Shown: positions 1 through 10,341, numbered from the stretch's first letter. The stretch is DNA of 64,000 nucleotides from Shewanella sp. AS1 (GCF_021412565.1 NZ_JAKCLJ010000012.1:1-64000); one strand, 5' to 3'. The notes: generated from the letters alone by a model not told the origin. A program made the numbers and translations.

Positions 1-241
<241 letters not shown>

Positions 242-410
242 ACAACCCTAATGGGTTTTGACGTAACAATGGTTTACTGAAAATGTTCCTGACATTTTCT
301 AGCATTTCCTCCATCCATGGAGGTCATACAAAAGAATACCAGCACTTGATTTAGTGTGGACTCAAATTAGCTCTTTAAATAAAGAGTGCAGCTTTCCGAA
401 TTTCCAATTT
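242..410 (+). other. 23S-5S spacer
   Basis: Spacer of about 170 bases between 23S and 5S. It holds a short palindrome near 371-386 (ctctttaaataaagag) just before 5S, presumably part of the processing stem. No gene is seen here. Confidence 0.6.
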
Positions 411-527
411 TGCTTGGTGACAATAGCTTTGTGGTCCCACCTGATCCCATCCCGAACTCAGAAGTGAAACGCAATCGCGCCGATGGTAGTGTGGGGTCTC
501 CCCATGTGAGAGTAGGTCATCGCCAAG
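411..527 (+). rRNA. rrf: 5S ribosomal RNA
   Basis: Typical gammaproteobacterial 5S rRNA. The 5' end (tgcttggtgaca) pairs with the 3' end (tcatcgccaagc), and the internal conserved block cccgaactcagaagtgaaac is present. An open reading frame crossing it is a chance frame and not a gene. It lies between 23S and tRNA-Asp and is co-transcribed with them. Confidence 0.95.
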
Positions 528-564
528 CGCCTAATTTAGTATCTCGCGTAAGCGTTTTGCTAAA

Positions 565-641
565 GGAGCGGTAGTTCAGTTGGTTAGAATACCGGCCTGT
601 CACGCCGGGGGTCGCGGGTTCGAGTCCCGTCCGCTCCGCCA
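565..641 (+). tRNA. tRNA-Asp (anticodon GTC)
   Basis: Complete 77-base cloverleaf with encoded CCA. Acceptor ggagcgg pairs with ccgctcc, the D-arm is agttcagttggtta, the anticodon loop is ctGTCac, and the T-arm is gcgggttcgagtcccgt. It is the last gene of the rRNA operon and is followed at once by a strong terminator. A damaged copy follows about 100 bases downstream. Confidence 0.97.
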
Positions 642-652
642 ACATTAAGATA

Positions 653-685
653 AAAGCCCTGTCAGAAATGACAGGGCTTTTTTCG
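653..685 (+). terminator. Rho-independent terminator of the rRNA operon
   Basis: Perfect stem aaagccctgtca / tgacagggcttt with a GAAA-type loop, followed by a T run. It ends the 23S-5S-tRNA-Asp transcript. Confidence 0.93.
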
Positions 686-743
686 TTATGACGCCCAACT
701 CGGAATTCATTGGCTTGATGAAGTGTTCAACAGAATAGCTAAA

Positions 744-856
744 GAACCGGTAGTTCAGTTGGTTAGACTCTTTATTTAAACATCAGCGGCCTGTCACGCC
801 GGGGGCGTGGGTTCGTCTTTGGCTTTTGATGAGAAAGAGCTAGTCCGCTCCGCCAA
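744..856 (+). pseudogene. Decayed tRNA-Asp copy with two internal insertions
   Basis: The parts ggtagttcagttggttaga, ggcctgtcacgccggggg and gtccgctccgcca match the intact tRNA-Asp upstream. About 20 bases are inserted after the D-arm and about 27 bases inside the T-arm, and the 5' acceptor strand has changed (gaaccgg). A normal cloverleaf cannot form. The two inserts are partly complementary: ctcttt at 768-773 with aaagag at 834-839, and catca at 781-785 with tgatg at 827-831. The anticodon arm could therefore sit inside a longer stem. It is followed by a degraded copy of the same terminator, so tRNA and terminator were duplicated together. A functional tRNA is unlikely; a structured RNA cannot be excluded. 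Confidence 0.8.
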
Positions 857-866
857 CATTAAGACG

Positions 867-899
867 AAAGCCTCTGCAGCAATGCTAGGGCTTTTTTCG
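867..899 (+). terminator. Degenerate copy of the tRNA-Asp terminator
   Basis: The segment after the pseudo-tRNA (caacattaag, then a stem, then ggcttttttcg) is homologous to the terminator after the intact tRNA. The stem is now imperfect (aagcc/ggctt outside, weak pairing inside). It may still terminate weakly. Confidence 0.55.
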
Positions 900-964
900 T
901 TTTAAATCAGCTATAAGTTTTAAGAAAGTAGAAGCATGCATATCCAAGTGTTTTACAATGCTGG

Positions 965-1096
965 CTTACCGCTTACCGCTTACCGCTTACCGCTTACCGC
1001 TTACCGCTTACCGCTTACCGCTTACCGCTTACCGCTTACCGCTTACCGCTTACCGCTTACCGCTTACCGCTTACCGCTTACCGCTTACCGCTTACC
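965..1096 (+). repeat. 7-bp tandem repeat (cttaccg), about 19 copies
   Basis: Eighteen perfect contiguous copies of cttaccg plus a six-base partial copy. The unit length is not a multiple of three, so any reading frame across it changes with copy number. It lies 180 bases before cinA and is not obviously part of a gene; the peptide read across it is a simple seven-residue repeat without a convincing ribosome-binding site. No gene is seen from here to cinA. Confidence 0.95.
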
Positions 1097-1275
1097 CTAA
1101 GCTGAAGATTAATCTGTTCATCATTTTCTTTGCCTCTGAGTGTGATACTGGTTATAAAACGAATCTATTTAGTTTAGTCTTCGATGGTGATTTAGTCCGT
1201 CTAATCTCTGTGGTCGGGTGGCTTGTCAGCCTGTTTATATGCACTTGTGGCTAGGTTGTTGTTTAAGGGATAAAT

Positions 1276-2550
1276 ATGAAGATTGAGATGATTTGTACCG
1301 GTGAAGAGGTGTTGTCGGGTCAGATAGTCGATACCAATGCGGCCTGGGTGGCCAATGAGTTGATGGAGCTGGGTATTGAGATGCAGCGCAGGGTCACTGT
1401 GGGTGATCGCCTGGAAGATCTCATTGCCGTGTTTCAGGAACGTAGTCAAGAAGCCGATATTATCTTAGTCAATGGCGGACTCGGGCCGACCAGCGATGAT
1501 ATGTCGTCACTGGCGATGGCCATGGCCAAAGAGGAGGAGCTGGTCGAGTTCAGCGAGTGGCGTACCAAGCTTGAAGATTGGTTTAGCCGCAATGGTCGGG
1601 TCATGACAACCAATAATTTAAAACAAGCCATGTTGCCCCGATCGGCTGTGATGATAGATAACCCAGTGGGCACAGCCTGTGGATTCAGGGTGAAGCTTAA
1701 CCGCGCCTGGCTCTTCTTCACGCCGGGCGTTCCATCCGAGTTTAAGCTGATGATCAAAGATCAGTTTATTCCTTTTGTGCAGTCTCAACTTACAAGTCAT
1801 AGTCCTGTTGCGCTGCATAAGTTATTAACGCTCGGCCGTGGGGAATCTGTGTTGGCTGAAGGACTGGCCTCTTTGGCTCTGCCAGATGGCGTATCCATTG
1901 GGTATCGCTCTTTTATGCCTTATATCGAAATCAAACTGTTTGCCCGAGGCAATAGTGCAATAGCGCTATTGCCTGATGTGATTCAGCGAGTAAGAGAACA
2001 GCTGGGTAACTGCGTGGTGGCCGACAACTGTGATTCGCTGGCGAAATCTGTGCACCAGTTGCTGATTGAGCGAGGCGGCAGTTTAAGTCTGGCCGAGTCC
2101 TGTACAGGCGGGATGATTGCCAGTCAGTTGGTTGCCTTTGCTGGAAGTTCGGCCTACCTGGATCAGGGACTGGTGACTTACAGCAACGAGTCCAAGGTGA
2201 AAGTCTTGGGTGTCAGCCCGCAAACATTAGACGATCATGGCGCCGTGTCGATAGCCACAGTAGAAGCCATGGCGAAAGGCGCCCGCGATTTGCTTGACAG
2301 CGATTATGCCTTAGCAACCAGCGGTATTGCCGGCCCAGACGGCGGCACAGAGCAAAAGCCTGTGGGCACGGTGGCGATTGCCCTAGCCACCAAGCAGGGC
2401 GTCTATAGCCAGATGCTGAAGTTCCCGGCTCGCTCCCGTGAATTAGTGCGTACTCTGAGTACGGCTGTGGCACTGGATATGCTAAGACGCGAGCTGCTGC
2501 AGCAGGCCGTGATTGTTGATTACCCTTCCTATCAGAGGTTTTCAAAGTAG
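1276..2550 (+). CDS. cinA: CinA family protein / NMN deamidase
   Basis: Two-domain CinA of 424 residues, the usual length. The N-terminal half is a MoCF-type (MoaB/MogA fold) domain with [15 protein letters not shown] near residue 8 and GGLGPTSDD at 67-75. In known homologues this domain has ADP-ribose pyrophosphatase-type activity. The C-terminal half (about 255-415) is the PncC-type nicotinamide mononucleotide deamidase domain, with LAESCTGG near 271 and SGIAGPDGG near 348. It recycles NMN to nicotinate mononucleotide in the pyridine nucleotide cycle, in the cytoplasm. It stands alone, with rRNA genes upstream and a leftward operon downstream. Its last codons and stop fall inside a 14-bp tandem repeat, so its C-terminal end may vary between strains. 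Confidence 0.93.
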   Translation: MKIEMICTGEEVLSGQIVDTNAAWVANELMELGIEMQRRVTVGDRLEDLIAVFQERSQEADIILVNGGLGPTSDDMSSLAMAMAKEEELVEFSEWRTKLEDWFSRNGRVMTTNNLKQAMLPRSAVMIDNPVGTACGFRVKLNRAWLFFTPGVPSEFKLMIKDQFIPFVQSQLTSHSPVALHKLLTLGRGESVLAEGLASLALPDGVSIGYRSFMPYIEIKLFARGNSAIALLPDVIQRVREQLGNCVVADNCDSLAKSVHQLLIERGGSLSLAESCTGGMIASQLVAFAGSSAYLDQGLVTYSNESKVKVLGVSPQTLDDHGAVSIATVEAMAKGARDLLDSDYALATSGIAGPDGGTEQKPVGTVAIALATKQGVYSQMLKFPARSRELVRTLSTAVALDMLRRELLQQAVIVDYPSYQRFSK

Positions 2551-2594
2551 GATTTGCAAAGTAAGGTTTGCAAAGTAAGGTTTGCAAAGTAGGC
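2539..2594 (+). repeat. 14-bp tandem repeat over the cinA stop codon
   Basis: Four consecutive copies of a 14-base unit close to tttgcaaagtaagg. The first copy is degenerate and contains the last codons and stop codon of cinA. The unit carries its own in-frame-looking tag/taa triplet. Confidence 0.85.
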
Positions 2595-2630
2595 TTTGCT
2601 GAAAAGCATTTGCTAAATATGCCGCAAGGC

Positions 2631-3173
2631 TCACTTAAAGATTAGCTTGAGTTTACCGGGCGCGACCTCGATACGCTGGGTCATCTCGGCCAGCAATGCT
2701 TGATCACTCTCTTTGGTATCCAACACATAAACGGGTTGTGTCTCAAGGTATTGGGTTAAAAAACGCATTACTTGAGGTGCAACCGGTTTGATGGCTTTTT
2801 CGATATCTTTCGGTGTGGACTCCACCCGAGTCAATTGCAGCTGTTTCAGGTAGATGCTGTGGCTGCTTGAATCGTACCAAGGTTTTGCCTCAAACCGAGT
2901 GATGAGGATGGCGGCAATGGGTCTTATTGGATTATGCACTTGGATCTTGCTGTGAGCCGTGATCGCTATAGTTTCGGGTTTGTCGCCTAAGACGACATCC
3001 ACCTCATCGACTCTGACTTCCAGACCCAGCAATCGATTACCCTGCTTAATCTCAAGGTGCATCTCATTGTTGAGGTAATTGGTCATCTCCTGCTGTGTGA
3101 TGCTGTATTGACTGACACAGCCAGTCAATAACAGCAGTACACTTAAGAGGGTTGCTCTTAAAACTAACATCAA
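2631..3173 (-). CDS. DUF1439-type lipoprotein
   Basis: Precursor of 180 residues with a lipoprotein signal: hydrophobic residues 4-16, lipobox LLTGC, acylated Cys near 19. The mature part matches what I know of DUF1439 lipoproteins (similar to E. coli YceB), a small family with a lipid-binding-type fold that sits in the envelope. No catalytic motif is visible and its function is not established. Its start overlaps the ppc stop codon by 4 bases, so it is translationally coupled to ppc, although no metabolic link is evident. Family assignment is from general sequence look and length. Confidence 0.7.
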   Translation of the reverse strand: MMLVLRATLLSVLLLLTGCVSQYSITQQEMTNYLNNEMHLEIKQGNRLLGLEVRVDEVDVVLGDKPETIAITAHSKIQVHNPIRPIAAILITRFEAKPWYDSSSHSIYLKQLQLTRVESTPKDIEKAIKPVAPQVMRFLTQYLETQPVYVLDTKESDQALLAEMTQRIEVAPGKLKLIFK

Positions 3174-5806
3174 CCTGTGTTTCTCATGCCAGCCGCCACA
3201 CCGGCAATGGTCAACATCAAGGCCAATTCAACATTGGCAGAGGCCGCTTCATTCTTGCGCGTACGTGCCAGTAACTCAGCCTGCAGGAAGTTGAGCGGAT
3301 CGATATAGGGGTTACGCAGACTGATAGACTCACGATTCCAAGGTGTGTGGGACATCAAGGATTCAGCCTCGGTGAGCGCTAGCACGGCTTTGACGCCGAC
3401 AGCCAGTCGCTCTCGCAAGGCGACGCCAAGGTGGTGAAGCTCTTCTGGCACTAGGCAGGTCTCATAATATTTGGCCAGATTAGGCTCAGCCTTGGCGTAC
3501 ACCATCTCCAGCATAGATATACGGGTCTCGAAGAAGGGCCACTCTTGTTCCATCTCTCTGAGCAAGGCTAGCTCGCCGCGATCGGCTGCGGCTTGCAGGG
3601 CTTCACCGGCGCCGAGCCAGGCGGGTAGCATCAAACGGTTTTGCGACCAGGCAAAGATCCAGGGAATCGCGCGCAGACTCTCGATACCGCCATCGACACG
3701 ACGTTTTGCTGGGCGGCTGCCAAGGGGCAGTTTACCCAGCTCAATTTCGGGGGTGGCGGCTCGGAAGTAGGCGACAAAATCTGGCTCTTCTCTGACGATG
3801 GCGCGATAGGATTCGACCGATTCGGCTGCGATGCGCTCCATGGCGGCGCGCCATTCTGGTTTGGGCTCCGGCGGTGGTAACAGAGTCGCCTCCATGACCG
3901 CCGAGGTGTATAACGCCAGGCTCTGTACCGCCAGTTTAGGCAGGCCGAACTTAAAGCGGATCATCTCCCCCTGCTCGGTGACACGGATGCGGCCATCGAC
4001 AGAGCCCGGAGGCTGAGACAAAATCGCCTTATGTGCCGGTCCGCCGCCACGACCTATAGTGCCACCTCGGCCGTGGAATAGGGTGAGTTTAATGTCGGCG
4101 CGTTTACAGACCTGTACCAACTCTTCCTGAGCACTGTATTGCGCCCAGGCTGCGGCCATTACGCCGGCATCTTTGGCCGAGTCTGAGTAGCCAATCATCA
4201 CTTCCTGGCTGCCTTTGCAGTAGCCGCGATACCAGTCGATCTGAAATAGTGCCGCCATGCAGTGCGAAGCGTTGTTGAGATCGTCCAGGGTTTCAAATAG
4301 GGGCACCACACGCATCGGGTGAGGGCAACCGGCTTCTTTAAGAAGCAAGAGTACGGCCAGCACATCTGATGGTTGGCTAGCCATGGAGATCACATAAGAC
4401 CCAAGTGCCTGAGCCGGCTGAGTGGCGATAAGACGAACCGTGCTAATTACCTCGGCGACATCCTCACTTGGCTGCCAGTTATTGGGGATCAAGGGGCGCT
4501 TGCCCGTCAGCTCTCTAAGCAGGAAGGCCTGCTTCTCATGTTCATCCCAGTGGTTGAAGTCCCCCAGTCCCAGGTAGCGAGTCAGCTCGGCGATGACATC
4601 ACTGTGGCGCTGAGCATCCTGGCGGATATCGAGCCTGAGCATGTGTATGCCGAAACAGGCAAGACGGCGCAGCATATCCAACAATAGGCCGTTGGCGATA
4701 AGACTCATGCCCGATTCGCATAAACTGTTATAAAGCAGATTCAGCGGTTCCTTTAAGTCCGCTTCATCCCAGATTATCTGGTTCCTATCCACTTCGGGGG
4801 AATGCCCCTCGATACGGGCATTGAGGTAATCGATAGTATTGCGTAGCTTCTGGCGAAGATCGCGTAATACATCTCGGTAAGGCTCGCGGCTGTTGTTGGT
4901 GAAGGCTAGTAACTCGGCATTGGCCTCCTCCATGGAGAGCTCGTTCACCAAGAGTACGATATCTTTAAGGAAGAGACGTGCAGCCGTGTGACGGTTGCGA
5001 TCCAGCACCTCTTGGGTCACCTTGGCGGTAACGAAGGGGTTGCCATCGCGATCGCCGCCCATCCAGCTGGAGAATCGAATTGGCGCGATATCTGTGGGGA
5101 TCTGCTTGCCTGTGCGCTCTTCGACACGCTCATTAAGTTGGCGTAAGAAGTCGGGAATAGCCTGCCAGAGTGAGGCTTCTATGGTACTCAGTCCCCATCT
5201 GGCTTCATCGACTGGGGTTGGCCGCTCGTGGCGGATCTCATTGGTGTGCCAGATCTGGGCGATCAGCTGACGTAATCTGAGCTGATGTTGCTTCTTTTCC
5301 CGCTCAGTCAACTGAGGGTTTTCCAGTGCGGCAAGACAGTCGACCACGGCCGAATATTTCTGGATCAGGGTGCGGCGCGAGATCTCTGTAGGGTGAGCGG
5401 TTAGCACCAGATCTATGTCTAAGGTTTCGAGACATTGCCACATCTTTTGTTCATCGACGCGGCCGTTGAGCATGCGCCCCAAGAGCTGGTCGACCGGATC
5501 TGGCACGCACACCAGTTCGTCGCAGTTTCGGCTGATGGTGTGGAACTGCTCGGCGATATTTGCCAGATTAAGAAACTGGTTAAAGGCCTTGGCGAAGGGT
5601 ACAAGTTCATCATCGGGCAGGGCGGTTAACAGTTTGAGCATCTCTTCTCTGGCAGCATCATTGCCCTGGCGTGAGCTTTTTGCCAAGTGTCTGATCTGTT
5701 CGATTTTATCTAGAAAGGGTTGTTCGAGATGAGTGCGAATTGTGTCGCCGAGGATCTGACCCAAGTTACCGACATTCGATCGTAGCGATGCGTACATATC
5801 TGCCAT
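3170..5806 (-). CDS. ppc: Phosphoenolpyruvate carboxylase
   Basis: Anaplerotic enzyme that carboxylates PEP with bicarbonate to oxaloacetate. The 878 residues are full length. Visible signatures are the active-site block [13 protein letters not shown] (His138, same number as the catalytic His in E. coli), [11 protein letters not shown] near 545, [14 protein letters not shown] near 578, and the family's conserved C-terminal end MRNTG. It is a cytoplasmic homotetramer in relatives. It is transcribed away from argCBFGH across a 504-base gap, and its product feeds aspartate, which argG consumes. The next gene downstream overlaps its stop codon. Confidence 0.98.
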   Translation of the reverse strand: MADMYASLRSNVGNLGQILGDTIRTHLEQPFLDKIEQIRHLAKSSRQGNDAAREEMLKLLTALPDDELVPFAKAFNQFLNLANIAEQFHTISRNCDELVCVPDPVDQLLGRMLNGRVDEQKMWQCLETLDIDLVLTAHPTEISRRTLIQKYSAVVDCLAALENPQLTEREKKQHQLRLRQLIAQIWHTNEIRHERPTPVDEARWGLSTIEASLWQAIPDFLRQLNERVEERTGKQIPTDIAPIRFSSWMGGDRDGNPFVTAKVTQEVLDRNRHTAARLFLKDIVLLVNELSMEEANAELLAFTNNSREPYRDVLRDLRQKLRNTIDYLNARIEGHSPEVDRNQIIWDEADLKEPLNLLYNSLCESGMSLIANGLLLDMLRRLACFGIHMLRLDIRQDAQRHSDVIAELTRYLGLGDFNHWDEHEKQAFLLRELTGKRPLIPNNWQPSEDVAEVISTVRLIATQPAQALGSYVISMASQPSDVLAVLLLLKEAGCPHPMRVVPLFETLDDLNNASHCMAALFQIDWYRGYCKGSQEVMIGYSDSAKDAGVMAAAWAQYSAQEELVQVCKRADIKLTLFHGRGGTIGRGGGPAHKAILSQPPGSVDGRIRVTEQGEMIRFKFGLPKLAVQSLALYTSAVMEATLLPPPEPKPEWRAAMERIAAESVESYRAIVREEPDFVAYFRAATPEIELGKLPLGSRPAKRRVDGGIESLRAIPWIFAWSQNRLMLPAWLGAGEALQAAADRGELALLREMEQEWPFFETRISMLEMVYAKAEPNLAKYYETCLVPEELHHLGVALRERLAVGVKAVLALTEAESLMSHTPWNRESISLRNPYIDPLNFLQAELLARTRKNEAASANVELALMLTIAGVAAGMRNTG

Positions 5807-6310
5807 AAATGCTCCGTACTTCTTTTATTGATTCGTCACAATAGGCGCCTAAGAGAATAAGATCAATAAGGCGAATATTGATTCTGTGTGATCCAGCTTG
5901 ATTTACTTGCGTGAGTCTTTCAGTTTGTAAGGAGGTCAGTAACCTAAAATGGTCAGCAAAGCATCAAATTGGGTTACTTTGTGCTAGCCTATTGAAGTGG
6001 TTTAGATATCAATGGCATTAGCAATGTAATTATTATGTGAATCCATACTATTTCCAAATAATTATTTATTCAACAATATTGCATAAATAATTTATCGTGG
6101 TAGTCTATCAGGCAGTAAAAGTAAGCGCCATTTAGCCTTGGCCAATAAATGAGATGATAAATGAATATTTCATGCTTATGTCCTGATTATAAGTTGACCT
6201 CTAATAACTTCCTGCGACGATAAACCTGTCATTATTGGTGTCTCTACCAGGGCAAGTGTTGTGCCCCTCTATTTCTTTATTACCGTTACTATAGATAGAA
6301 GTCTTAAACC
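5807..6310. other. ppc-argC divergent intergenic region
   Basis: AT-rich 504-base region between divergent ppc and argC. Apart from the ARG-box-like pair near 6057-6095 and the small palindrome atgaatatttcat at 6161-6173, I see no gene or RNA in it. It must contain promoters for both directions. Confidence 0.6.
6057..6095 (+). promoter_or_regulatory. Candidate tandem ARG boxes (ArgR operator)
   Basis: Two 18-base boxes with 3 bases between them, the usual spacing for ArgR hexamer operators. The first (taatt, attt, attca at its core) fits the E. coli consensus TNAAT-4-ATTNA well; the second (tgcat, aaat, aattt) fits more loosely. They lie about 220 bases upstream of argC. The site is inferred from consensus and spacing only. 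Confidence 0.5.
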
Positions 6311-7291
6311 ATGAAAAGCATAGCCATTATAGGTGCCAGTGGATACACAGGGGCACAGATCACATCTTTGATTCAGGCCGACCCGCAGCTGACAATTCAA
6401 GGCTTGTATGTCTCTGAAAACAGTCTAGATAAGAATAAACCTCTGGCCGAACTTTACCCTGTGTACAGCCATATTAAATTGCCTCTTTTGCCATTGAGCG
6501 AAGAGGCGAAGGCTAAAATTGTCACTGAGGCTGATGGGGTGGTTTTGGCGACTGAGCATAACGTGAGTTTGCATCTTGCTGCATGGTTCTATCAACAGGG
6601 GCTGAGCGTGTTTGATCTCAGCGGTGCCTATCGCTTTGCCGATGCGGCTCAGTATCCGAAATGGTATGGCTTTGAGCATGAGTATCCCCAGGTACTTGAA
6701 CAGGCGGTTTACGGTTTGGCCGAATGGAATAGTCATGCAATTACCAAGACTAAGATGATCGCCGTCCCCGGCTGTTATCCGACCGCTTCTCTGACGGCAT
6801 TAAAGCCGCTGAAGGCCCTGATGGGGGATGCCTTACCTGTGATTAATGCGGTAAGCGGGGTGACAGGCGCGGGCAGAAAGGCTCAGTTGCACACCAGTTT
6901 CTGTGAAGTAAGCCTGACCCCTTATGGTGTGTTAGGTCATAGACATCAGCCTGAAATTGCCACCCATCTAGGCAAAGAGGTGATTTTCACGCCTCATCTT
7001 GGTAATTTTAAGCGTGGGATTTTAGCCACTATTACTGTGCAGTTAAAAGCCGGGGTGACAGAGGCTGATATTCAAGAGGCCTATAGCGTTTATAACGACT
7101 CTGAACTGGTTAATGTTTATAAAAATCAATTTCCTAAAGTCGATGATGTGGTACATACCCCTAACTGTTTATTGGGGTGGAAATTCGACCCTTCGACTGG
7201 TTACTTAGTGGTGGCGAGTGCCATAGATAATTTAATGAAAGGTGCGGCGAGCCAGGCGCATCAATGTATCAAAATCCACTTTAATTATTAA
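6311..7291 (+). CDS. argC: N-acetyl-gamma-glutamyl-phosphate reductase
   Basis: Third step of arginine synthesis: NADPH-dependent reduction of N-acetylglutamyl phosphate to the semialdehyde. The 326 residues fit the family. The N-terminal nucleotide-binding loop is GASGYTGAQ (residues 8-16), and the catalytic Cys155 sits in PGCYPTAS. It is first in the tight argCBFGH operon (30 bases to argB), with candidate ARG boxes upstream that suggest arginine repression through ArgR. Confidence 0.97.
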   Translation: MKSIAIIGASGYTGAQITSLIQADPQLTIQGLYVSENSLDKNKPLAELYPVYSHIKLPLLPLSEEAKAKIVTEADGVVLATEHNVSLHLAAWFYQQGLSVFDLSGAYRFADAAQYPKWYGFEHEYPQVLEQAVYGLAEWNSHAITKTKMIAVPGCYPTASLTALKPLKALMGDALPVINAVSGVTGAGRKAQLHTSFCEVSLTPYGVLGHRHQPEIATHLGKEVIFTPHLGNFKRGILATITVQLKAGVTEADIQEAYSVYNDSELVNVYKNQFPKVDDVVHTPNCLLGWKFDPSTGYLVVASAIDNLMKGAASQAHQCIKIHFNY

Positions 7292-7321
7292 TTAATTGCT
7301 TGTGTAAAGAGAGTCATCGAA

Positions 7322-8107
7322 ATGTCTGCTGAAAAAAATACCTTAGTGCTTAAAGTGGGCGGCGCCCTGATGCAATGCGAGATGGGCATGGCGCGTCTTA
7401 TGGCAACTGCGGCCAACATTATCAAATCGGGACAGTCTGTCATCATGGTACACGGTGGTGGGTATCTGGTTGATGAACAGTTAAAAGCCAACGGCATGGA
7501 GACAGTTAAGCTCGATGGCCTGCGGGTCACTCCTGCAGAGCAGATCCCTGTCGTGGTAGGAGCCCTGGCGGGAACCTCCAACAAGGTATTACAGGCCGAA
7601 GCACTAAAAGCCGGTATTACTTGTGTCGGCATGAGCCTGGCCGATGGTGGCATAGTCAACGCCCATATCAAAGATGAGCAGCTGGGGTTTGTCGGCGAAG
7701 TGGCGCCGAAAGATGCGACCTATCTCAACTTTATCCTCTCTCAAGGCTGGATGCCGATCGTCAGCTCCATTGCCATCGATGAGCTGGGGCAGCTTCTTAA
7801 TGTCAACGCCGATCAGGCAGCAACAGTGTTAGCCAAATTGGTGAATGGAAAACTGGTTCTGCTCTCTGATGTGAGTGGGGTATTGGACGGAAAAGGTCAG
7901 CTGATCCCTTCATTGACCAAGGCCTATGCCGATGAGCTTACCAAGCAAGGTGTCATCGAAAAGGGAATGAAGGTCAAGGTAGAAGCGGCATTGGAAGTGG
8001 CTCAGTGGTTAGGTCAGCCGGTGCAGGTGGCCTCATGGCGTGATACCGATCAGCTTGCAGCCTTGGAAAAAGGCGAAGCTATCGGTACCCAGATACTGCC
8101 CAATTAA
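7322..8107 (+). CDS. argB: Acetylglutamate kinase
   Basis: Phosphorylates N-acetylglutamate using ATP, second step of the acetylated ornithine pathway. The 261 residues are typical for the short, E. coli-type enzyme. It starts with LKVGGALM, the amino-acid-kinase phosphate-binding strand, followed by VHGGGYLVDEQL near residue 41 and the ATP-site segment LLSDVSGVLDGKG near 179. The absence of an N-terminal extension suggests an enzyme not feedback-inhibited by arginine, as known for this short form. It lies between argC and argF in the same operon. Confidence 0.96.
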   Translation: MSAEKNTLVLKVGGALMQCEMGMARLMATAANIIKSGQSVIMVHGGGYLVDEQLKANGMETVKLDGLRVTPAEQIPVVVGALAGTSNKVLQAEALKAGITCVGMSLADGGIVNAHIKDEQLGFVGEVAPKDATYLNFILSQGWMPIVSSIAIDELGQLLNVNADQAATVLAKLVNGKLVLLSDVSGVLDGKGQLIPSLTKAYADELTKQGVIEKGMKVKVEAALEVAQWLGQPVQVASWRDTDQLAALEKGEAIGTQILPN

Positions 8108-8146
8108 ATACGTTATCGAATAGATTTAGAGATACAGGAGTCTTCA

Positions 8147-9052
8147 ATGGAGCATTTTTTATCGATTAATCAGTTAAGTCAGCAACAACTGCTCGACTTA
8201 CTTACGCTGGCTAAACAGATCAAAGCTAATCCAAGTGAATACCGCAAGGCATTGGATGGTAAGAGCGTGGTGATGTTATTCGAGAAGCCTTCATTAAGAA
8301 CTCGCGTAAGTTTTGACATTGGTATTAACAAGTTAGGCGGTCATTGCCTCTATTTAGACCAACAAAATGGTGCTTTGGGTAAGCGTGAACCTGTGTCTGA
8401 TTTTGCCGGTAACATTTCCTGCTGGGCCGATGCCATAGTGGCAAGAACCTTTGCTCATTCCACCATAGAAGAGCTTGCCGAGCACGGCACGGTTCCTGTG
8501 ATCAACGCCCTGTCTGATCTCTATCACCCCTGTCAGGGGCTGGCAGATTTTCTGACTCTGGCCGAGCATTTCGATGATTTAAGCAAAGTGAAGCTGGCCT
8601 ATGTTGGCGATGGTAATAATGTTACTCACTCGCTGATGTATGGTGCGGCGCTGTTGGGTTGCACTATGACAGTGATTTGTCCGCCGGGTCATTTCCCCGA
8701 TGGAGAAGTAGTACTCGAAGCGCAACGTTTGGCGGCGCAGCATGGTGGGGAGTTGATATTAACTTCTGATATTGATCAGATCCAGGCGCAGGATGCCATC
8801 TATGCCGATACTTGGATCTCCATGGGCGATAATGCCAGCCTGGAAGATATTCAGGCCAAATTTGCGCCTTACCAGGTCAATCAGGCATTGATGACAAAGG
8901 CCAATGCCAAATTCTTTATGCACTGCTTACCCGCTTACCGTGGTATTGAAGTGACCGAAGAGGTGATCGACGGTGAAGGTTCTCTGATTTTGCAGCAAGC
9001 CGAAAACAGGATGCATGCACAAAACGCTGTGTTGGTTACACTGTTGAGTTAA
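8147..9052 (+). CDS. argF: Ornithine carbamoyltransferase
   Basis: Forms citrulline from ornithine and carbamoyl phosphate. At 301 residues it is a normal anabolic OTCase. The carbamoyl-phosphate loop reads SLRTR at 49-53, where many homologues have STRTR. HPCQGLADF is near 127, the ornithine SMG loop (WISMGDN) near 224, and the HCLPAYRG motif with the active-site Cys is near 263. It is the third gene of the arginine operon, with a ribosome-binding site (acaggag) seven bases before the ATG. Confidence 0.96.
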   Translation: MEHFLSINQLSQQQLLDLLTLAKQIKANPSEYRKALDGKSVVMLFEKPSLRTRVSFDIGINKLGGHCLYLDQQNGALGKREPVSDFAGNISCWADAIVARTFAHSTIEELAEHGTVPVINALSDLYHPCQGLADFLTLAEHFDDLSKVKLAYVGDGNNVTHSLMYGAALLGCTMTVICPPGHFPDGEVVLEAQRLAAQHGGELILTSDIDQIQAQDAIYADTWISMGDNASLEDIQAKFAPYQVNQALMTKANAKFFMHCLPAYRGIEVTEEVIDGEGSLILQQAENRMHAQNAVLVTLLS

Positions 9053-9123
9053 TCGTTAGTTTAAAAATATTGTTGTTGAAGGCGAAATCGAGTGTTCAAT
9101 CAAATTGATTAGGAAATTAAGCA

Positions 9124-10341
9124 ATGGCTATTGAAAAGAAATCCGTTAAGAAAGTGGTATTGGCCTATTCCGGTGGTCTGGATACATCGGCAATCATTCC
9201 CTGGTTAAAAGAAACCTATAATGATTGTGAAATCGTCGCTTTCTGTGCCGACGTGGGTCAGGGGGAAGCTGAGCTGGAAGGCTTGCATGAGAAGGCACTC
9301 GCCTCGGGTGCATCAGAGTGTCATATCGTCGATCTGAAAGAAGAGTTTGTCGCGGATTATATCTACCCAACCATAGCCACGGGCGCGATTTATGAAGGTA
9401 CTTATCTGCTTGGCACCTCGATGGCGCGTCCCATTATCGCCAAAGCGCAGGTTGAAGTCGCCCGCAAAGTAGGTGCCGACGCACTGTGCCACGGCTGTAC
9501 CGGTAAGGGGAACGATCAGGTGCGTTTCGAAGGTTGTTTCGCGGCATTAGCACCTGAGCTGACGGTTATCGCTCCATGGCGCGAGTGGGATATGGTCAGC
9601 CGTGAAGATCTGCTCGAGTACCTTGCCGAGCGCAACATTAAGACCACAGCGTCAGCCACTAAGATCTATAGCCGTGACGCCAATGCCTGGCATATCTCTC
9701 ACGAAGGTGGAGAGTTGGAAGATCCATGGAACGAGCCAAGCAAGGGTGTTTGGACTATGACAGTCGCACCGGAAGATGCGCCAGATCAAGCCGAATATGT
9801 GTCTCTGGAAGTGGAAGCGGGCCGTATCACCAAAGTCAATGGTGAGGCGCTGACACCTTATGCTGCCCTGATGAAGCTTAATCAGATAGCAGCGGCTCAT
9901 GGCGTAGGCCGTATCGATATCACAGAAAACCGTCTTGTGGGTATGAAGTCCCGGGGCTGTTATGAAACCCCAGGTGGAACAGTGATGTTTGCCGCGCTGC
10001 GTGCCATCGAGGAGCTGGTGCTGGATAAAACCAGCCGTGAATGGCGTGAAGATATCGCCGCTAAGATGGCGCATCTTGTCTACGATGGCCGCTGGTTTAC
10101 GCCTCTGTGCGAGTCGCTGCTGGGTGCCTCTGAGCCGCTGGCTAAATTGGTTAACGGTGAGGTTGTGGTTAAGCTTTACAAAGGTCAGGCACAAGCCGTT
10201 AAGAAGCGTTCACCTAACAGTTTGTATTCTGAAGCATTCGCGACCTTCGGTGAAGATGATGTCTACAATCAGAAGGATGCGGAAGGCTTTATCCGTCTGT
10301 ACTCGCTGGCGAGTCGCATTCGTGCATTAAACACTAAATAA
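9124..10341 (+). CDS. argG: Argininosuccinate synthase
   Basis: ATP-dependent joining of citrulline and aspartate. The 405 residues match the standard short-form enzyme. The N-type ATP pyrophosphatase loop AYSGGLDTS lies at residues 14-22. [12 protein letters not shown] near 121 (citrulline/aspartate site) is intact. It follows argF by 71 bases and precedes argH by 67 bases, with a small hairpin in the second gap that may set the argH level or protect the upstream mRNA. Confidence 0.97.
   Translation: MAIEKKSVKKVVLAYSGGLDTSAIIPWLKETYNDCEIVAFCADVGQGEAELEGLHEKALASGASECHIVDLKEEFVADYIYPTIATGAIYEGTYLLGTSMARPIIAKAQVEVARKVGADALCHGCTGKGNDQVRFEGCFAALAPELTVIAPWREWDMVSREDLLEYLAERNIKTTASATKIYSRDANAWHISHEGGELEDPWNEPSKGVWTMTVAPEDAPDQAEYVSLEVEAGRITKVNGEALTPYAALMKLNQIAAAHGVGRIDITENRLVGMKSRGCYETPGGTVMFAALRAIEELVLDKTSREWREDIAAKMAHLVYDGRWFTPLCESLLGASEPLAKLVNGEVVVKLYKGQAQAVKKRSPNSLYSEAFATFGEDDVYNQKDAEGFIRLYSLASRIRALNTK

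Noticed and set aside
386..574. Small rightward reading frame across 5S rRNA
   Set aside because: It runs through the structured 5S gene and has no ribosome-binding site; a chance frame.
958..1254. 98-codon frame made of a repeated seven-residue peptide
   Set aside because: Its sequence only reflects the 7-bp repeat, and no convincing start signal or family-like part was seen. The repeat itself is reported.
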